The notes below the pieces were generated by a model. The model had not been told where the DNA came from, made no database searches, and worked only from the letters and a program-made list of their open reading frames with translations. Made by a program: the position numbers and the translations under genes. Below are positions 1 through 11,235 of a stretch of 64,000 nucleotides of DNA, piece by piece. Source of the DNA: Stenopsyche tienmushanensis (lineage: Eukaryota; Arthropoda; Insecta; Trichoptera; Stenopsychidae); contig WACJ01000045.1 of assembly GCA_008973525.1 (NCBI GenBank), forward strand, positions 186,001-250,000, written 5' to 3'. Within the stretch, counting starts at the first letter, position 1; each line of letters begins with the position of its first letter.

Positions 1-87
1 ATAATTTCGCATTCTGATTATTTTAATTTTAAACAAATGGACTTATTAGTAATTTTTGATCACATTTATTAATGTAAACTATTGAAA

Positions 88-175
88 ATCTCGATCCCGG
101 GATCCCGGGACTGATCCCAGGATGGTCTAATGCAATCCCGGGATCGAAACTTTGGCTCGGGATTTGATTCCCTTG
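88..175. repeat. GGGATCCCGGGAT-rich repeat (family E scrap)
   Basis: Palindromic CCCGGGATCCCGGGA occurs at about 97-112 and a further ATCCCGGGAT at 136-145, within an otherwise AT-rich stretch. The motif matches the end of the repeat at 42160-42215. Confidence 0.5.
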
Positions 176-289
176 GATTGGATTGTCTTGGTGAAATAGC
201 ACTTCTTTACCCTTTCTTTCGCTATTTATTCCGTCAAACGCACCAATAACGCCATATATTCGTCATTGCTAGATCTTACTTTTTTAAAG

Positions 290-600
290 TAATTGAATGA
301 TTAAATACCGTGGGTGTCCAAAAATATGGAGACCAAAACCCTACCGGTTGATATTTGCACTTTTAGTCGCTTTGGGCGGCTTTCGCCGGTTGCTGTCCAC
401 TCAGAAGACTGTCCATGTTTCATCCATTGTCACATCGCATGTAAAATATATTTTTATTGCGCTGAAACAATTTCAAACAGCGCTCCGAATTGTGGACGCG
501 TTGTTGTTTTTGTATGAGTGTGAGCAAACGCGGGACCCACTTCGAACAGAGCTTTCTCATGGACAAATATTGATGCAAAGTTGTGAATACACGCAACTTT
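290..600 (-). pseudogene. mar-3 irritans-type mariner fragment
   Basis: On the minus strand: RKLCSKWVPRLLT-like residues, HNSERCLKLFQRNKNIF, MDETWTVF-like, then a GRVLVSIFWTP-like stretch. It matches the copy at 48520. ERCLELFQRNKxxF and the ATGE...RPKxxKTQ block are features of irritans-type mariners. It has stops and shifts throughout. Confidence 0.7.
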
Positions 601-989
601 AATGAAAAATTGCCGAAATCACTTCTTCAATCAATTTCAATTATCCTCAAAATCACTTCTCTACCATTTGTTTCACCAATTTTGTTGGATAAAGTGAGGC
701 AAAGTGAATTTGATGATGACTGGAGTGATATATTTATTGAATTTCGGTCGTTGCGTCACACGTAGTCGTAAAAAACAAAATTGATTGGTGCGAAGGGGGT
801 GAGAAAAAAGTAAATTTGGGGCGCCAGACTGAAGAGGGTGGCGGTTTATTCAGTTAATTTAGATAAATTGAACGCCCTATGGAAGAGCAAAGAAGAACAA
901 AGGGTCGTTCCGTTTAATCAAAACTACCTCTTCATGTGAAAGTGTCCCTTTCATAGACGAAACGTTTCTGTCTACAGCAAGATATCTGA
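600..989. other. unassigned sequence
   Basis: AT-rich between mar-3 and the possible exon at 990; short open frames only, with no recognisable element. Confidence 0.3.
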
Positions 990-1295
990 CAGACGATTCT
1001 GTTTCCAAACGAGGACGAAGCAGAAGCCAGACGTCTGCTTCGTAAGCACGCATTGTCATGCGAAAATGTCGTGGAATTGCACGAACGCAAAGGGCGGAGT
1101 GTGGGCGCCTCGGGGGCGCACGTCGGGGGCGGCGGAGGCGCCGGCGAGTCGCGCCCTCCTTCATCTAAATATGCATTCTCTCAGAATATGGACACCATCT
1201 ACTCTATCAGGAGCAACACGTCGATATGGGAAACTAACTCATGTGTGTGCGATAAAAAATCATTCCTTTTTGCCATGTCAATCATCGTTGACTGA
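990..1295 (+). CDS. possible exon of an unidentified host gene, CpG- and GC-rich
   Basis: One plus frame is open for 101 codons after an in-frame TGA at 987-989. It reads EDEAEARRLLRKHALSCENV, a VELHERKGRS piece, a Gly run (about 1122-1140) and SSKYAFSQNMDTIYSIRSNT. The mix of charged and Leu/Arg residues, and GC content far above the surroundings, look like coding DNA. An AG at 991-992 could be an acceptor, but the pyrimidine tract is poor. No family is recognised. All three plus frames and one minus frame are fairly open here, so the strand and frame are not certain. Confidence 0.3.
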   Translation, partial: QTILFPNEDEAEARRLLRKHALSCENVVELHERKGRSVGASGAHVGGGGGAGESRPPSSKYAFSQNMDTIYSIRSNTSIWETNSCVCDKKSFLFAMSIIVD

Positions 1296-2534
1296 CAGTA
1301 TTCGACTAGTTGAAATAATTAGGACCATAATTTATCAAATTTATATATGTAATGTGGTGGGTCATTAATAAAAAAAAATACCCGGCATGATACGTGTTAA
1401 GACGACTCTCATTTATTACACTAAAAATAACGTATTTAAAAAAAATCTATTGAAGGATGATTCAATGGAATAGTTTTGATTTGACTTTCCGTGCTAATTT
1501 ACAAGTAAGTTACTTGCTTAATTTTTCCGTATTTTTTTAGAAATTTCAACGCGATCCAACGAGGCTTCATATTTGGATTCCGTTTTTCTTAGAAATAATA
1601 GAAACGACACGTGATCTCATGTCAAAGCCGTTGATAAATAATACGGATGACACCTGACGTCTTCAATTTATTGATTTTCTTTCAAATTGTTCACTCCTAA
1701 TTGCTTGTTTGTCAGTCTCATAGCTCTTAACTTCTTAAGGCCCGATCCCGCACTAGCGTGCGAATTTTATGATTGTTAATTCAGCCAATTTTTTGCGAAA
1801 ATGTGCAATCCTAAGCGCATATCTAATAGAATTTATTTTGATGTTGAAGGCAAATGAAATATGCTGACCGTTGACTACACATTCTAACGATAAACAAAAT
1901 TGTTGAATTAACAATAACAATGCCAATATATCTTTTCCATGGAATTTCATTCATTTAAAAAAATAAATTGATTGATAAATATCACAATCCTTCTTTGGGA
2001 AATTTCAAGCGTTAGCAATCAATCAGATTTAGATGTAAATTAGAGTTTTTTTTAAAATGAATTCCGAAGCAAATTCCTAGATATTCTAATGGTAAGAATC
2101 AATCGGCGCCTATATTGAGTTATCAACAAAGACGAGTGTGTTGTTGCCACTTTTAGATTGCTTTAACACTTCCCCTAAAGTCCGGGCGTTTTCTCAAGAA
2201 ATTCACGAAACTCTATTTCTTTCGTAAAATTGATACAATTCTTAAATCAGCTAATAAATCGAAACTAAGTTTCAGTGGTGCCAACAAAAAAGAATACTGC
2301 ATCGATATATACAAACATAACAGTGGTGATAAAATGCAAAAAATATACATATATTGTGTGAACAGGCAAAGAATAACCATAGATCACTAATCATTAGTCT
2401 CACAGACTACAGACTCTCGTAACTTCCCCTCCTGGTATCGCTACTACTCACTGTGTGTGCACGTCAATCGAGTGCGAAGATTCCGCAAAATATTAGTCTC
2501 TCAAACTAGTATTTAGTTACTATGTGTACCAAAT
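1296..2534. other. unassigned AT-rich sequence
   Basis: I see no coding frame or repeat that matches elsewhere in the window, apart from short A and T runs. Confidence 0.3.
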
Positions 2535-2592
2535 GTGCAATTGGCACATCAGCGATCTGAAAAGCGGACCGGATGGACACACAGACCTTTAA
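2535..2592 (+). repeat. short LINE-tail fragment
   Basis: CACATCAGCGATCTGAAAAG, CGGACCGGATGGACACACAG and ACC match the repeated tail; nothing else of the element is kept. Confidence 0.5.
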
Positions 2593-3263
2593 CAAAACAC
2601 GAGGACAACATTCAGTCAGTTCATAGTTCTATATAAAAATTATATTTGAATTGTGTATTTGTATATTTTTTAATTAATATTATTCAATATGTAGAGGCGG
2701 ACACTGACTGTAAAGAGTTAGAGTTCCATGTAGCTATTTTTAACCTAAATATTTTGTTCCTCAAATGGAGCATCTTCAAGCCCCGCCGCGTTGCATCTAA
2801 ATCTAATAAATGAATGAGTTTCGACATCCGATACGTTCGTTATTTTGACGTATTCCAGATGAGGCAACGTTCTTCGAGGAGCCTTGAAACGTTTTAGTGA
2901 GGCAATTACATCGTCGCCGGCATAGAAAAATGATGCGATTAAACGACTTGGCACACCTTTCGACGACGTCATGCCGGTGTCAGTGTGGGGTGTGGATGTG
3001 GGGTGTGAGACCCCCCTTACACGGTTCGTGAGAAGAGATAGATTCGTTCTGCAGCATCAGTTCGCATATATCGATTGGTGCAATCAGCCCGAGACGTTTT
3101 GATGTTTGCGAGATTCCAATGCCTTGCGCTTCTCTTTGTGAATCTTTATTATGCACAAGATCAAATGTATTGTTGAAATGAATTAAAAAAAATCAATGAC
3201 ACTGGTCGCGACGGCCATTATAAAAGATCAATAAAAACCTACAGCAAAATGCAAAATCTGAAT
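2593..3263. other. unassigned sequence with outer-repeat scrap
   Basis: Mostly unassigned. The last 30 bases (CCTACAGCAAAATGCAAAATCTGAAT) belong to the spacer of the recurring composite and flank the TTAA element. Confidence 0.35.
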
Positions 3264-3901
3264 TTAACACTTTCACACCGGAGAACATACACGCTACGCT
3301 CAAATGTATATCCACTTTTCTGTCAGCTCTGCCGCAGCGTGTAACAAGCTTGATAATGAACAAGGCTCAATAAATGAACCTTGACACTGTTGATAGCACA
3401 CAATATTCGTTCATTTCTTTGGATATTTCTTAATGTTCAACTTGCATGGTATTTGCTTTCTGTTGTTCAGTTATTTTTGTCTATTAATGTGTTGCGAAGA
3501 TAAAAGGACAGAGCTACCGTGGAAGCCTGCCTGTTTATTTCTGAAGGAGTAGATTTTGCAAAGGAGTGGTGATAATCGGCTAATGACGCCACTCCAGAAC
3601 AGTCAAGAGGGAATAACAAAATTGATCAACGATAAAAATTATGCTAGTATCTTAATTATCAAAACAAACGCCTGCTATCAAGACAACACGAAAAAAATTG
3701 TATCTAAATTTTATGACGCTGAAAGATTCTTTGTTGAATAGTAAGTATGAACATTTATAAGTTTCTATAAAAAATACATATTGAGAATGTTTAGACGTGT
3801 AGGGGTACCTTTACGGCGCGACTTTGCCATCGATGCACGAGTGTATGATGAGACGCAAGACGCCCGTCTCTGTCTCACGATTTCCGGTCCGATAGTGTCA
3901 A
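3264..3901 (+). mobile_element. piggyBac-like TTAA MITE, copy A (about 630 bp)
   Basis: It starts at TTAA (3264-3267) with CACTTTCACACCGG and ends near 3897 at GATTTCCGGTCCGATAGTG, where the closing TTAA has mutated to TCAA. The copy at 8121-8757 (opposite strand) has the same length and intact TTAA sites, with ends CCCTTTCACACCGG and CCCTATCAGACCGG. A 61-codon open piece (3556-3741) is shared by both copies but resembles no transposase I know. The outer sequence CAAAATCTGAAT on the left is the same host repeat as for copy B. Confidence 0.75.
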
Positions 3902-4194
3902 TCACATCATCGAACCTCGACATTATAATTTTTATGTAAACGCCGCACTGTGCAATTATGTCATTCGCGCATAATTCGTTTATAAATCACTGTATGCTGT
4001 CATTGTATGGAAGAGTTATCGCATATTTTCCGTATGTTCATATTTAGTCCATTTAAATAACATAAATAAGGACTTTGACCGGATACGAAAGGTCCTGTGC
4101 AATTTTGATAATCCTCTTTGTTTACTTTTCCAAAGAGAGGAAATATTTTTTTTTATTTGTAGCGTGTAGGGGGGATCCTAACGGTCAGTTTGTT

Positions 4195-4680
4195 TGATCC
4201 CGCGTGTTAGTCGGCCATTTTTTTCAGTCACGGTAAATTCTTCCAATGGAGAGGTCGTCACGCGCTCCCGCCACCTCTCGTTCGTCTCGTCGTTTATTGA
4301 CTTTGCAAAACAATATTGCTGGTGTTTCTGTTCGTGGAAGTTTATGATAGTGATGTGATGAGTCGACAACATGCTACGAAGTGGCAAGGAGTGGGAGACC
4401 ATCAATTATTACTGACGAACTTGTGCAAACAATTGGAGAACAATTGCGAAATGACCGCCGTGTGACATTTGACGACATTCATGAAGAACTTCTTGACATT
4501 TCTCGAAGTCTCCTCGATGATAATGTGTCGGAAAAAATTGGTTACAAGAAGTTGTGTGCGAGATGATTGCCCAGAATGCACACAAGAGGGAGAAGCTTTT
4601 CTGGACTGTATCATGACGGGGGATGAAACGTGAGTGTTTCACTGTACCCCAGAATCTAAAAAAGCCGGCGGCGAGGTCTA
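4195..4680 (+). pseudogene. mar-1 mariner transposase fragment
   Basis: An open piece encodes GRPSIITDELVQTIGEQLRN, then RRVTFDDIHEELLDISRSLL and KIGYKKLCAR, the DNA-binding region of a SETMAR/Tc-like mariner lineage different from mar-2. It is followed, in other frames, by FLDCIMTGDET, the block with the first catalytic Asp. A noncoding leader (GGCCATTTTTTTCAGTCACG) is shared with the copy at 20150. The rest of the catalytic domain is absent. Confidence 0.8.
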
Positions 4681-4689
4681 TGACATATA

Positions 4690-5930
4690 TTTATGAAGTA
4701 CCCAGTGAACAATTAAATATGTACAAGTATTTTTAGATCCTGCTTAAATATTGTAACCTTAATTTCTGGATCGTAGCATCTTATCAAGTCACAAATATTA
4801 CTCAGTAAAGTGTATTCACCCTTTGTTTTTTTTTTATTAAATCAAACAACGCTTAATCGCAGTCATAACAGCTTAAACAAATATGACCTAGATGCTTTAC
4901 AGATTTCAACAACAACAAAAAAAATGTATATATAATGAACCACGCCGACGATCGATTAGCAGCATCGATGACGATTAAAATTAGGGCGAAAATTGAGCGA
5001 ATTTCATCGACTACTGTGCAATACTTGCACTGCAGTCTCTCGTATAATATATGATAATTATAGATGAATGGCTAAATCGCGAAGATTATGTTTCTAATAA
5101 GACCTAACCCGCGCTAAGTTGCGCTCTTATTGATCGGTGGCCATTCCCAATCGTCTCCGACTTCGACTCGATAACAGTTATTAGTCGATCCAAACAAAGG
5201 GTCGCCGGTACCGCCCGTTGTTACGCCAAGTTTCCACCCCCGCACACAAACGATCCCCAGGTCGTTCCGTTTGGTTGAGCATATCGACGTACAAATCAAT
5301 TTCACATTTACAGCTAGTATCTTTGAACCCGTGTAAAAGGCCAAGGCTCGAGGATGTGACATTGATTTGGCACTTTATCTCGAGCAGACGAATGTGTCAT
5401 GCGATCTACTACAATGTGTACTAGACACGCTTTCAATTGACATAAACGCGTGTCCCGATAAAACGAATGCATTCGCAGTTGGGATTGCATCCTGGCTGGC
5501 TGGGAGGGTAGGAAAGTAGACGCGCACTTGCGCAACTCATCGGGACAACGAACTCGCCTAATAAGGTGAAGGTCATCCACTTCATCTCTGCCATCTCTGC
5601 TTCACAACTCGCCACACCTATTCAAACTATCTTACACCAATCAATAACAATGCTTCTGTAGGAACACTCGACACAAAACCAATATTCCCCCGTCAATCGC
5701 GATCCCCCGTTAATCGTAACCTTCTAAGAGACACGTCCCTCGTGATCAACGTGGGTTACCTGTAATTGAAATGTATATATGTACATAACTGATAATACAA
5801 ATAAGATTTTGAAAAAAATGCAATGAGAACTCTCTTTCGCGTAAGACGTGTACTGAACCGAAAAAACCGATATTTTCGAATCGCTTTCGTTCCGGTTTTA
5901 AATCCATTGATTAGTGAGTTCATTTTAAAT
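4690..5930. other. unassigned sequence with undecided open frames
   Basis: AT-rich to about 5110, then more balanced to 5760. Open frames occur on both strands at 5114-5615. One plus frame (5335-5515) gives DIDLALYLEQTNVSCDLLQC and continues to a GTAGGA, but overlapping minus frames are equally long, so I do not call a gene. Confidence 0.3.
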
Positions 5931-5934
5931 TTAG

Positions 5935-6140
5935 TTAAACACAGACGCTATAATCGTATGTGCATAGCTTATCGTCCACACAAATCCAATTGTCTCCCAG
6001 GATCGCGCTGCTCGAGTCAATCTTGTATATCAATGAATGAACCTTAACACCGTTGATGTCACACAACATTCGTTCATTTCTTCGCGTTACTATTGTAAAT
6101 CGACATCGAACGTTTTGAAGGAATCGATTGTTCATCGATA
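5935..6140. repeat. piggyBac-like MITE fragment
   Basis: AATGAATGAACCTTAACACCGTTGATG and CACAACATTCGTTCATTTCT match the middle of the TTAA elements at 3264-3901 and 43460-43565. Termini are not visible. It lies directly before the element at 6196. Confidence 0.5.
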
Positions 6141-6195
6141 ACTAAGAAATAAGGATTTTTAACGATGACGGGAACGATAAATCCATCATTAATCA

Positions 6196-6490
6196 TTAAC
6201 CCTTTGAGTAGTGAAGCTAATTTTAAATCATCATAAACATAGATGCTATATTTGTATGTCCGCCACTTATCATCCGTACAAATCCATTTAGCTATCATGA
6301 CCGTTGCAGCGTGTATTAAGCTTGTACATAAATAAATAAACACTGTCGATAGATAAACACAAACAATGCACATGCACATTATATCATTCACATATCATTA
6401 TTAGTCGATAAATTTGGGTTAACGATCAATACAATCGTACGATGTACGCAAGACACTCTCTCCGTCTCGGTCTGTCTCCGAGCTCATTTT
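6196..6490 (+). mobile_element. piggyBac-like MITE, second copy of the 44291 type
   Basis: It begins TTAACCCTTTGAGTAGTGAA (TTAA at 6196-6199) and follows the inverse of 46670 downward: CCACTTATCATCCGTACAAA, GCAGCGTGTATTAAGCTTGT and TTATTAGTCGATAAATTTGG, to CTGTCTCCGAGCTC near 6484. The far end has diverged and no closing TTAA can be assigned. Confidence 0.6.
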
Positions 6491-7584
6491 GAATTCAGAA
6501 ATAACTCTGTGTTGGTTCGGACAGTAATCTAAAATGTATGATGGCAACAAAATAACATTACACACCGCTTCGATTCTATTAAATTATCCGATCTCATGAG
6601 GGTTGACTTGACACATCGTATGCGTGAGTATAAGCTCTTGAATCACTAAACAAATCCCACAATAACCACGATCACACCCAAAATCTATAACATTAACACT
6701 GCCATTCCCGATGCTAATTGAATTGCTATTAGCGCTGAATTGTTGAACAATACTAGAGTATGAGGAATCAGATTATGTTTCCAAATTTATGATTTTACAA
6801 TAGATCACACTGTTGATTTATCGTCTATATATGAGTGTGAATCGATAATATTATTTAAACAGAAATCGAGAAGTAAAATCGTCAACACGAAGCATTGATA
6901 TACTGACTGCTGCGTGTCATCGCCTCGCCCGCACGTGAAGCGTCATAAATGAATAATAGTACTATAGCTTCGGCCTACTGTGTAAATTCGGAGACAAAAC
7001 AAAGCCATTCGACGAAATGATCCCACACAAGATTATCGGTCAAGGTATTGTGTTCGATACGTCGACAATGAAGCGTGTCCGAAGCTCGAGCTATGTTTTT
7101 GAAAATGTCCTAATTGAGTATGAAAAAGAACAACAAGAGTGCATAATGAAGGACGCGAGGGCGACGTTTTCCGCAGAATCTGGAACGACTTGATATTCAC
7201 AGGGGGTTGTGTCCATAAATATAACGTGTCTGCGGTGTAAAAGCGACGTGACGCTTTTATTATTAAAATGTCGACTGACCGACGACTTTCTTATCACACG
7301 CGATCTTATATTAGCGAAATGACTCCAGAGTATAAAAACCAACACGTGTACGTTTCGTCCCTGACGCCCTTCGCTCTCTCTCTTTACATTCATTCAAATT
7401 AAATGCACGCTTTTCATATTCTATGAAAATATCCCGATAACAAAACAATTTGCATATTAATGTGCAGCGTTCTTTCCGAAAAACACAATGAAATCAAAAT
7501 ACAATGAAGCACGTTTTTCGAATGTAACGCGATCCAATTTCAAGAACTGCAATGTGTGCTCATGGCACAACACTATTCGTAATG
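6490..7584. other. unassigned sequence
   Basis: No transposon or gene recognised. A minus frame of 100 codons (7091-7393) has no family resemblance. Confidence 0.3.
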
Positions 7585-7625
7585 TGGGATCTATGAGGCT
7601 AGTCCCAGAAGTACCCGACTTAATA
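7585..7625 (+). repeat. solo mar-2 terminal repeat
   Basis: CTAGTCCCAGAAGTACCCGA followed by CTTAATAACG repeats the terminus at 38285. No transposase follows. Confidence 0.5.
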
Positions 7626-7799
7626 ACGAAAACCCAATTAAAAAAAATAGCTTTTAGAAAAAGAAAATAAACCCAGGAGGTTAAATTTGGCAAAAATAGG
7701 GTGCACGAGGATGTAATTTGAACTTTAACTCTTTTTGCAATAAGCTCACATGATGTTCATCGTTGATTGTTTTTCTTTTTTGAATATAATATTTGCACT

Positions 7800-8030
7800 T
7801 CATTTCAGTCCATTGTTTTGGTGAGGTGTTCGTTCGTTGTGTCAGCGATCCGATAAACGGACCGGTTGGACACACACACAGCTTGTGGCCAGGCCACACC
7901 CTCTTTTTGGGCTATTTGCAGCATTTTCGATAACAAATGCGTAACCGGGGGCCTTCTATGATCTATACGACCACGTAAACCCCCCAGAGGGTAATTAACA
8001 CCTATTAAACCTATATATTTTATCTACTTT
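7800..8030 (+). pseudogene. LINE ORF2 C-terminal tail
   Basis: RCVSDPINGPVGH is encoded near 7840-7880, followed by GCCACACCCTCTTTTTGGGC. After the spacer and the TTAA element (8121-8757), a reverse mar-2 fragment follows at 8830-8990, again the same order of parts. Confidence 0.55.
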
Positions 8031-8120
8031 TATTTTACAATATATATCTTAGTTAGTTTCTATCCCCATCCAGAGCGCAAATGGTCACTCGAAATTGAAA
8101 ATGAGCGTCTCCTCGCGATA

Positions 8121-8757
8121 TTAACCCTATCAGACCGGAAATCGTGAGATAGAGACGGGCGTCTTGCGTCTCATCATACACTCGTGCATCGATGGCAAAG
8201 TCGCGCCGTAAAGGTACCCCTACACGTCTAAACATTCTCAATATATTTTTTATAGAAACTTATAAATGTTCATACTTACTATTCAACAAAGAATCTTTCA
8301 GCGTCATAAAATTTAGATACAATTTTTTTCGTGTTGTCTTGATAGCAGGCGTTTGTTTTGATAATTAGGATACTCGCATCATTTTTATCGTTGACCAGTT
8401 TTGTTACTCTCCTTTGGCTCTTCTGGAGTGGCGTTATTAGCCGATTATCACCACTCCTTTGCAAAATCTACTCCTTCAGAAATAAACAAGCAGGCTTCCA
8501 CGGTAACTCTGTCCTTTTATCTTCGCAACACATTAATAGACAAAAATAACTGAACAACAGAAAGCAGATGCCATGCATGTGGAACATTAAGAAATATTCC
8601 GAAGAAATGAAGGAATATTGTTTGCTATCAACAGTGTCAAGGTTCATTAATTGAGCCTTGTTCATTATCAAACTTGTTATAAGCTGCGGCGGAGCTGACA
8701 GCAAAGTGGATTTACATTTGAGCATAGCGTGTATGTTTTCCGGTGTGAAAGGGTTAA
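8121..8757 (-). mobile_element. piggyBac-like TTAA MITE, copy B (629 bp)
   Basis: Both TTAA duplications are intact (8121-8124, 8754-8757). The inverted ends CCCTATCAGACCGGAAA and CCCTTTCACACCGG agree at most of their first 14 bases, as expected for piggyBac. It interrupts an outer repeat whose halves read GAAAATGAGCGTCTCCTCGC and ATTCAGATTTCGTACCTTGC. The uninterrupted form of that spacer is seen at 34391-34490. Inner sequence is about 90% like copy A by eye. Confidence 0.82.
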
Positions 8758-8829
8758 ATTCAGATTTCGTACCTTGCTGTGGATTTTTATTGAGCAGGAT
8801 GACATGCTCCCGAATAGTTGAATCAATAA

Positions 8830-8995
8830 ACAGCTTGGTTATGAATCGATGCAAAAGCTCGACTTTATTGCTGTGAAACATCGCCAGACACTACGCTGTT
8901 TTTGTTCCATTGTGAGCAAACACGGCACCCGTATTGCGCACGGCTTTCTCATGTACAATTTTTTCAGTCAATATGCGATATATAGCACATTTTTA
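8830..8995 (-). pseudogene. mar-2 mariner fragment
   Basis: On the minus strand, TATTGACTGAAAAAATTGTA and CATGAGAAAGCCGTGCGCAA match the RILTE...MRKLCAR region, then MFHSNKVELLHRFIT follows. The long open frame running on into 8468 is a fusion of this piece with the spacer and the TTAA element, not a gene. Confidence 0.7.
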
Positions 8996-10559
8996 ATGCC
9001 TCTAAACCAGATAGCTCACTATTGATGGTTGCCAAACAAATACTAAACGTAGCTAAACTAAACTTAAGTCTTCTATATTGTTACCAGGGCGTCGAACCTA
9101 ATTATTGCAACACCCGTCCTTATAATGCTAAGAATAATTTAAAATGAATTTCATTCATATTCATTCCTAGAATTACAATCCGAATGGACTTGGACGCCAT
9201 CTTGAATACTTCGCAAAGTTGTTTTATAAATATCGGTCGACGTTTCAATCTTCGATTTCTTCGTTAGTGCTGTTTATCGTAAATCTTTTCATCGGACAAG
9301 CTGTAGTTCGTCATTGACTTTAGGCTAAAATCGGACAATTTTAAATCGTTATGTGATGTCGGCTTTAACATCCTTAGCCAACCGAAACGAATTAAATATT
9401 TATACTAGTTGATGAGGGAAATCGACGTGAAAGTAAATTCATGCCATGTTAGTCAAATCGACTAACATAAGCTTAAATTTAACGTTTACGTTATCTGATG
9501 ACAAAATGCAAGAGAAATAAAACTTTCGACGATGAAGCTTGAGAGAAAAGAGTTGCTTGCACGGGATAATCTTCACAATGTTGGAAAATGAGTTTTAAGA
9601 TTATTGTAGAAGGTCGTCGTTCAGATTTAGGGTTGCCGTGTTCGGTCAACATTAGAGCCAAATACAGATTTATAATGAGCTGATAAGGTTTATGAATATT
9701 AATGCGATTCGCAGTGATAACGAGCAAAGCATCCAAATACCATCATCGATCTGTTTTTATAGGGCGAAGCCTTTCACGCAAACAGGATTGCGTGATGATC
9801 GATTTGTAGGGCATGCGAGTGGAAACTGATAAAAACAAATCATTCCAAACGCCAGTGAATCATAATTTCTTATTTCGTTCTGCCACAGATAGAATGCCAC
9901 AGAGACCAAACTCATCGGTCAGATAATGAAAAGATTTTTGGGCGTCGTCTGCCACGAGTGCTTCTGGACGAATGAAATTGGATAGGAATATCCCGGGATG
10001 AAATTGGTGTTGCGATCGAGCGGAAGACGTTGAAAAATTGCAGATCGTCGTCGACGATTGAAGCTTCCATAAATTGTTTGAAGAAGCCAGCTGCGACGGT
10101 TGGGTTTTATTTAAAGTGTTTCAATCCCTTGTCGATTGACGTTCAACGATAACGTAAACCAACTCGACGATCAACCATAACGAAAAAGTGCGAATATTCC
10201 TCATTCAACAAGACAAGATATGTACAATCAACAAGATGTACAACATACATTTTTGCTTGAAAACACAATCAAGATCGATTAAATAGCCAGGTTCTTTTAT
10301 TAACAACCAGATGCCGCTTAATTGGGACATCACCGATATATCAGTCCCACTGGCATCAGGGCAATGCTTATGAAATCCATATTTATAAATGGTTGTATAA
10401 TTAAAAGCAGGAAACATTTCGAATCATTATTAAAAGATGCAAAAATCATAAAATGTTACAGTCAAGAACTTAATAAACAAGAAGTATCATTAGTTTCACA
10501 GACTACAGACTATATTTTTTGAGGGGCAAAAATTGAACTTCATTATTTAATTTATCCAC
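8996..10559. other. unassigned sequence
   Basis: AT-rich. A scrap of the family E motif (TATCCCGGGATG) lies near 9990. No gene recognised. Confidence 0.3.
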
Positions 10560-10845
10560 AAAACTGGTCTCGTTGCTTAGATTTGGACTTTCTTCGACTT
10601 TGGAGTGTTCGTGGTCCGTTCATGGACACGGACCTTGTTCTATGGCCATGTTCGGGCATGGCGTCCGATCGCGAGGTGCTATTTCGATGTGTCAGTGATC
10701 CGAAATTCGGACCGGTTGAACATGGAAACCTTTTTGCCACTACCTTGTCCAATTTTAAGAGCTTTGGCGAAAAATGTATCTCCAGGGTCTACCTTTTTCG
10801 GGTCCGCGAGCGAGACTCAAACTCATCCTTAATAGTCTAAGAATT
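10560..10845 (+). pseudogene. LINE ORF2 C-terminal tail
   Basis: An open piece encodes DTDLVLWPCSGMASDREVLF, then RCVSDPKFGPVEHG, parallel to the copy at 24409-24790. It is followed by the spacer TCAGAGCGCAAGCATG...TTTTGCACCCTGCTGTGCAC (10885-10990), which in other copies links the tail to mar-2. Confidence 0.6.
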
Positions 10846-11059
10846 TTAAAGTTAAATTTTAATCATTGGCTAGTTACCCTACGGGCTCAGAGCGCAAGCA
10901 TGTAACTACATGAATTGTAAAAAGAGACGTATCTTCGCGCAGATAGAATTTTAAATTTACAGTTTTGCACCCTGCTGTGCACTTTACTAGCGGACGTGCA
11001 TGCTACATAAAAGTAATCTGAATCTGATAAACTGAATAATCATACATACCGGCATTGAA

Positions 11060-11235
11060 TTAAAATCTACAAAGCTGCTTTTTTGTATACAAGTAGTTTA
11101 TGTTAATTATACTTAAACTAACGTCATCTACTTTCGATACAAGGTGGCAAGGGCTTCGATAAGCGTGGTTATAGTTGTAGAGCGCGAGAACTTGTTTGAA
11201 GTGTTGGAACTTTCAAGGCATTGCAATATTAAGCA
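11060..11235 (+). repeat. dispersed repeat family D, copy 1
   Basis: CAAGTAGTTTATGTTAATTA, TCATCTACTTTCGATACAAG and GTTGTAGAGCGCGAGAACTT recur in reverse at 16560-16710 and again at 48840-48960. It is noncoding, of unknown class. Confidence 0.6.

Noticed and set aside
877..1164. 95-codon minus frame, Arg/Pro-rich
   Set aside because: It overlaps the plus-frame candidate at 990-1295; its Arg/Pro run comes from the GC-rich patch read backwards and shows no protein-like pattern.
5114..5615. Overlapping open frames on both strands, one with DIDLALYLEQTNVSCDLLQC
   Set aside because: Competing frames on both strands are equally long and no family or convincing splice acceptor is visible, so I leave it undecided.
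8468..8881. 137-codon minus frame
   Set aside because: It is a chance fusion of a mar-2 scrap, the composite spacer and the TTAA element; all three parts recur separately elsewhere.
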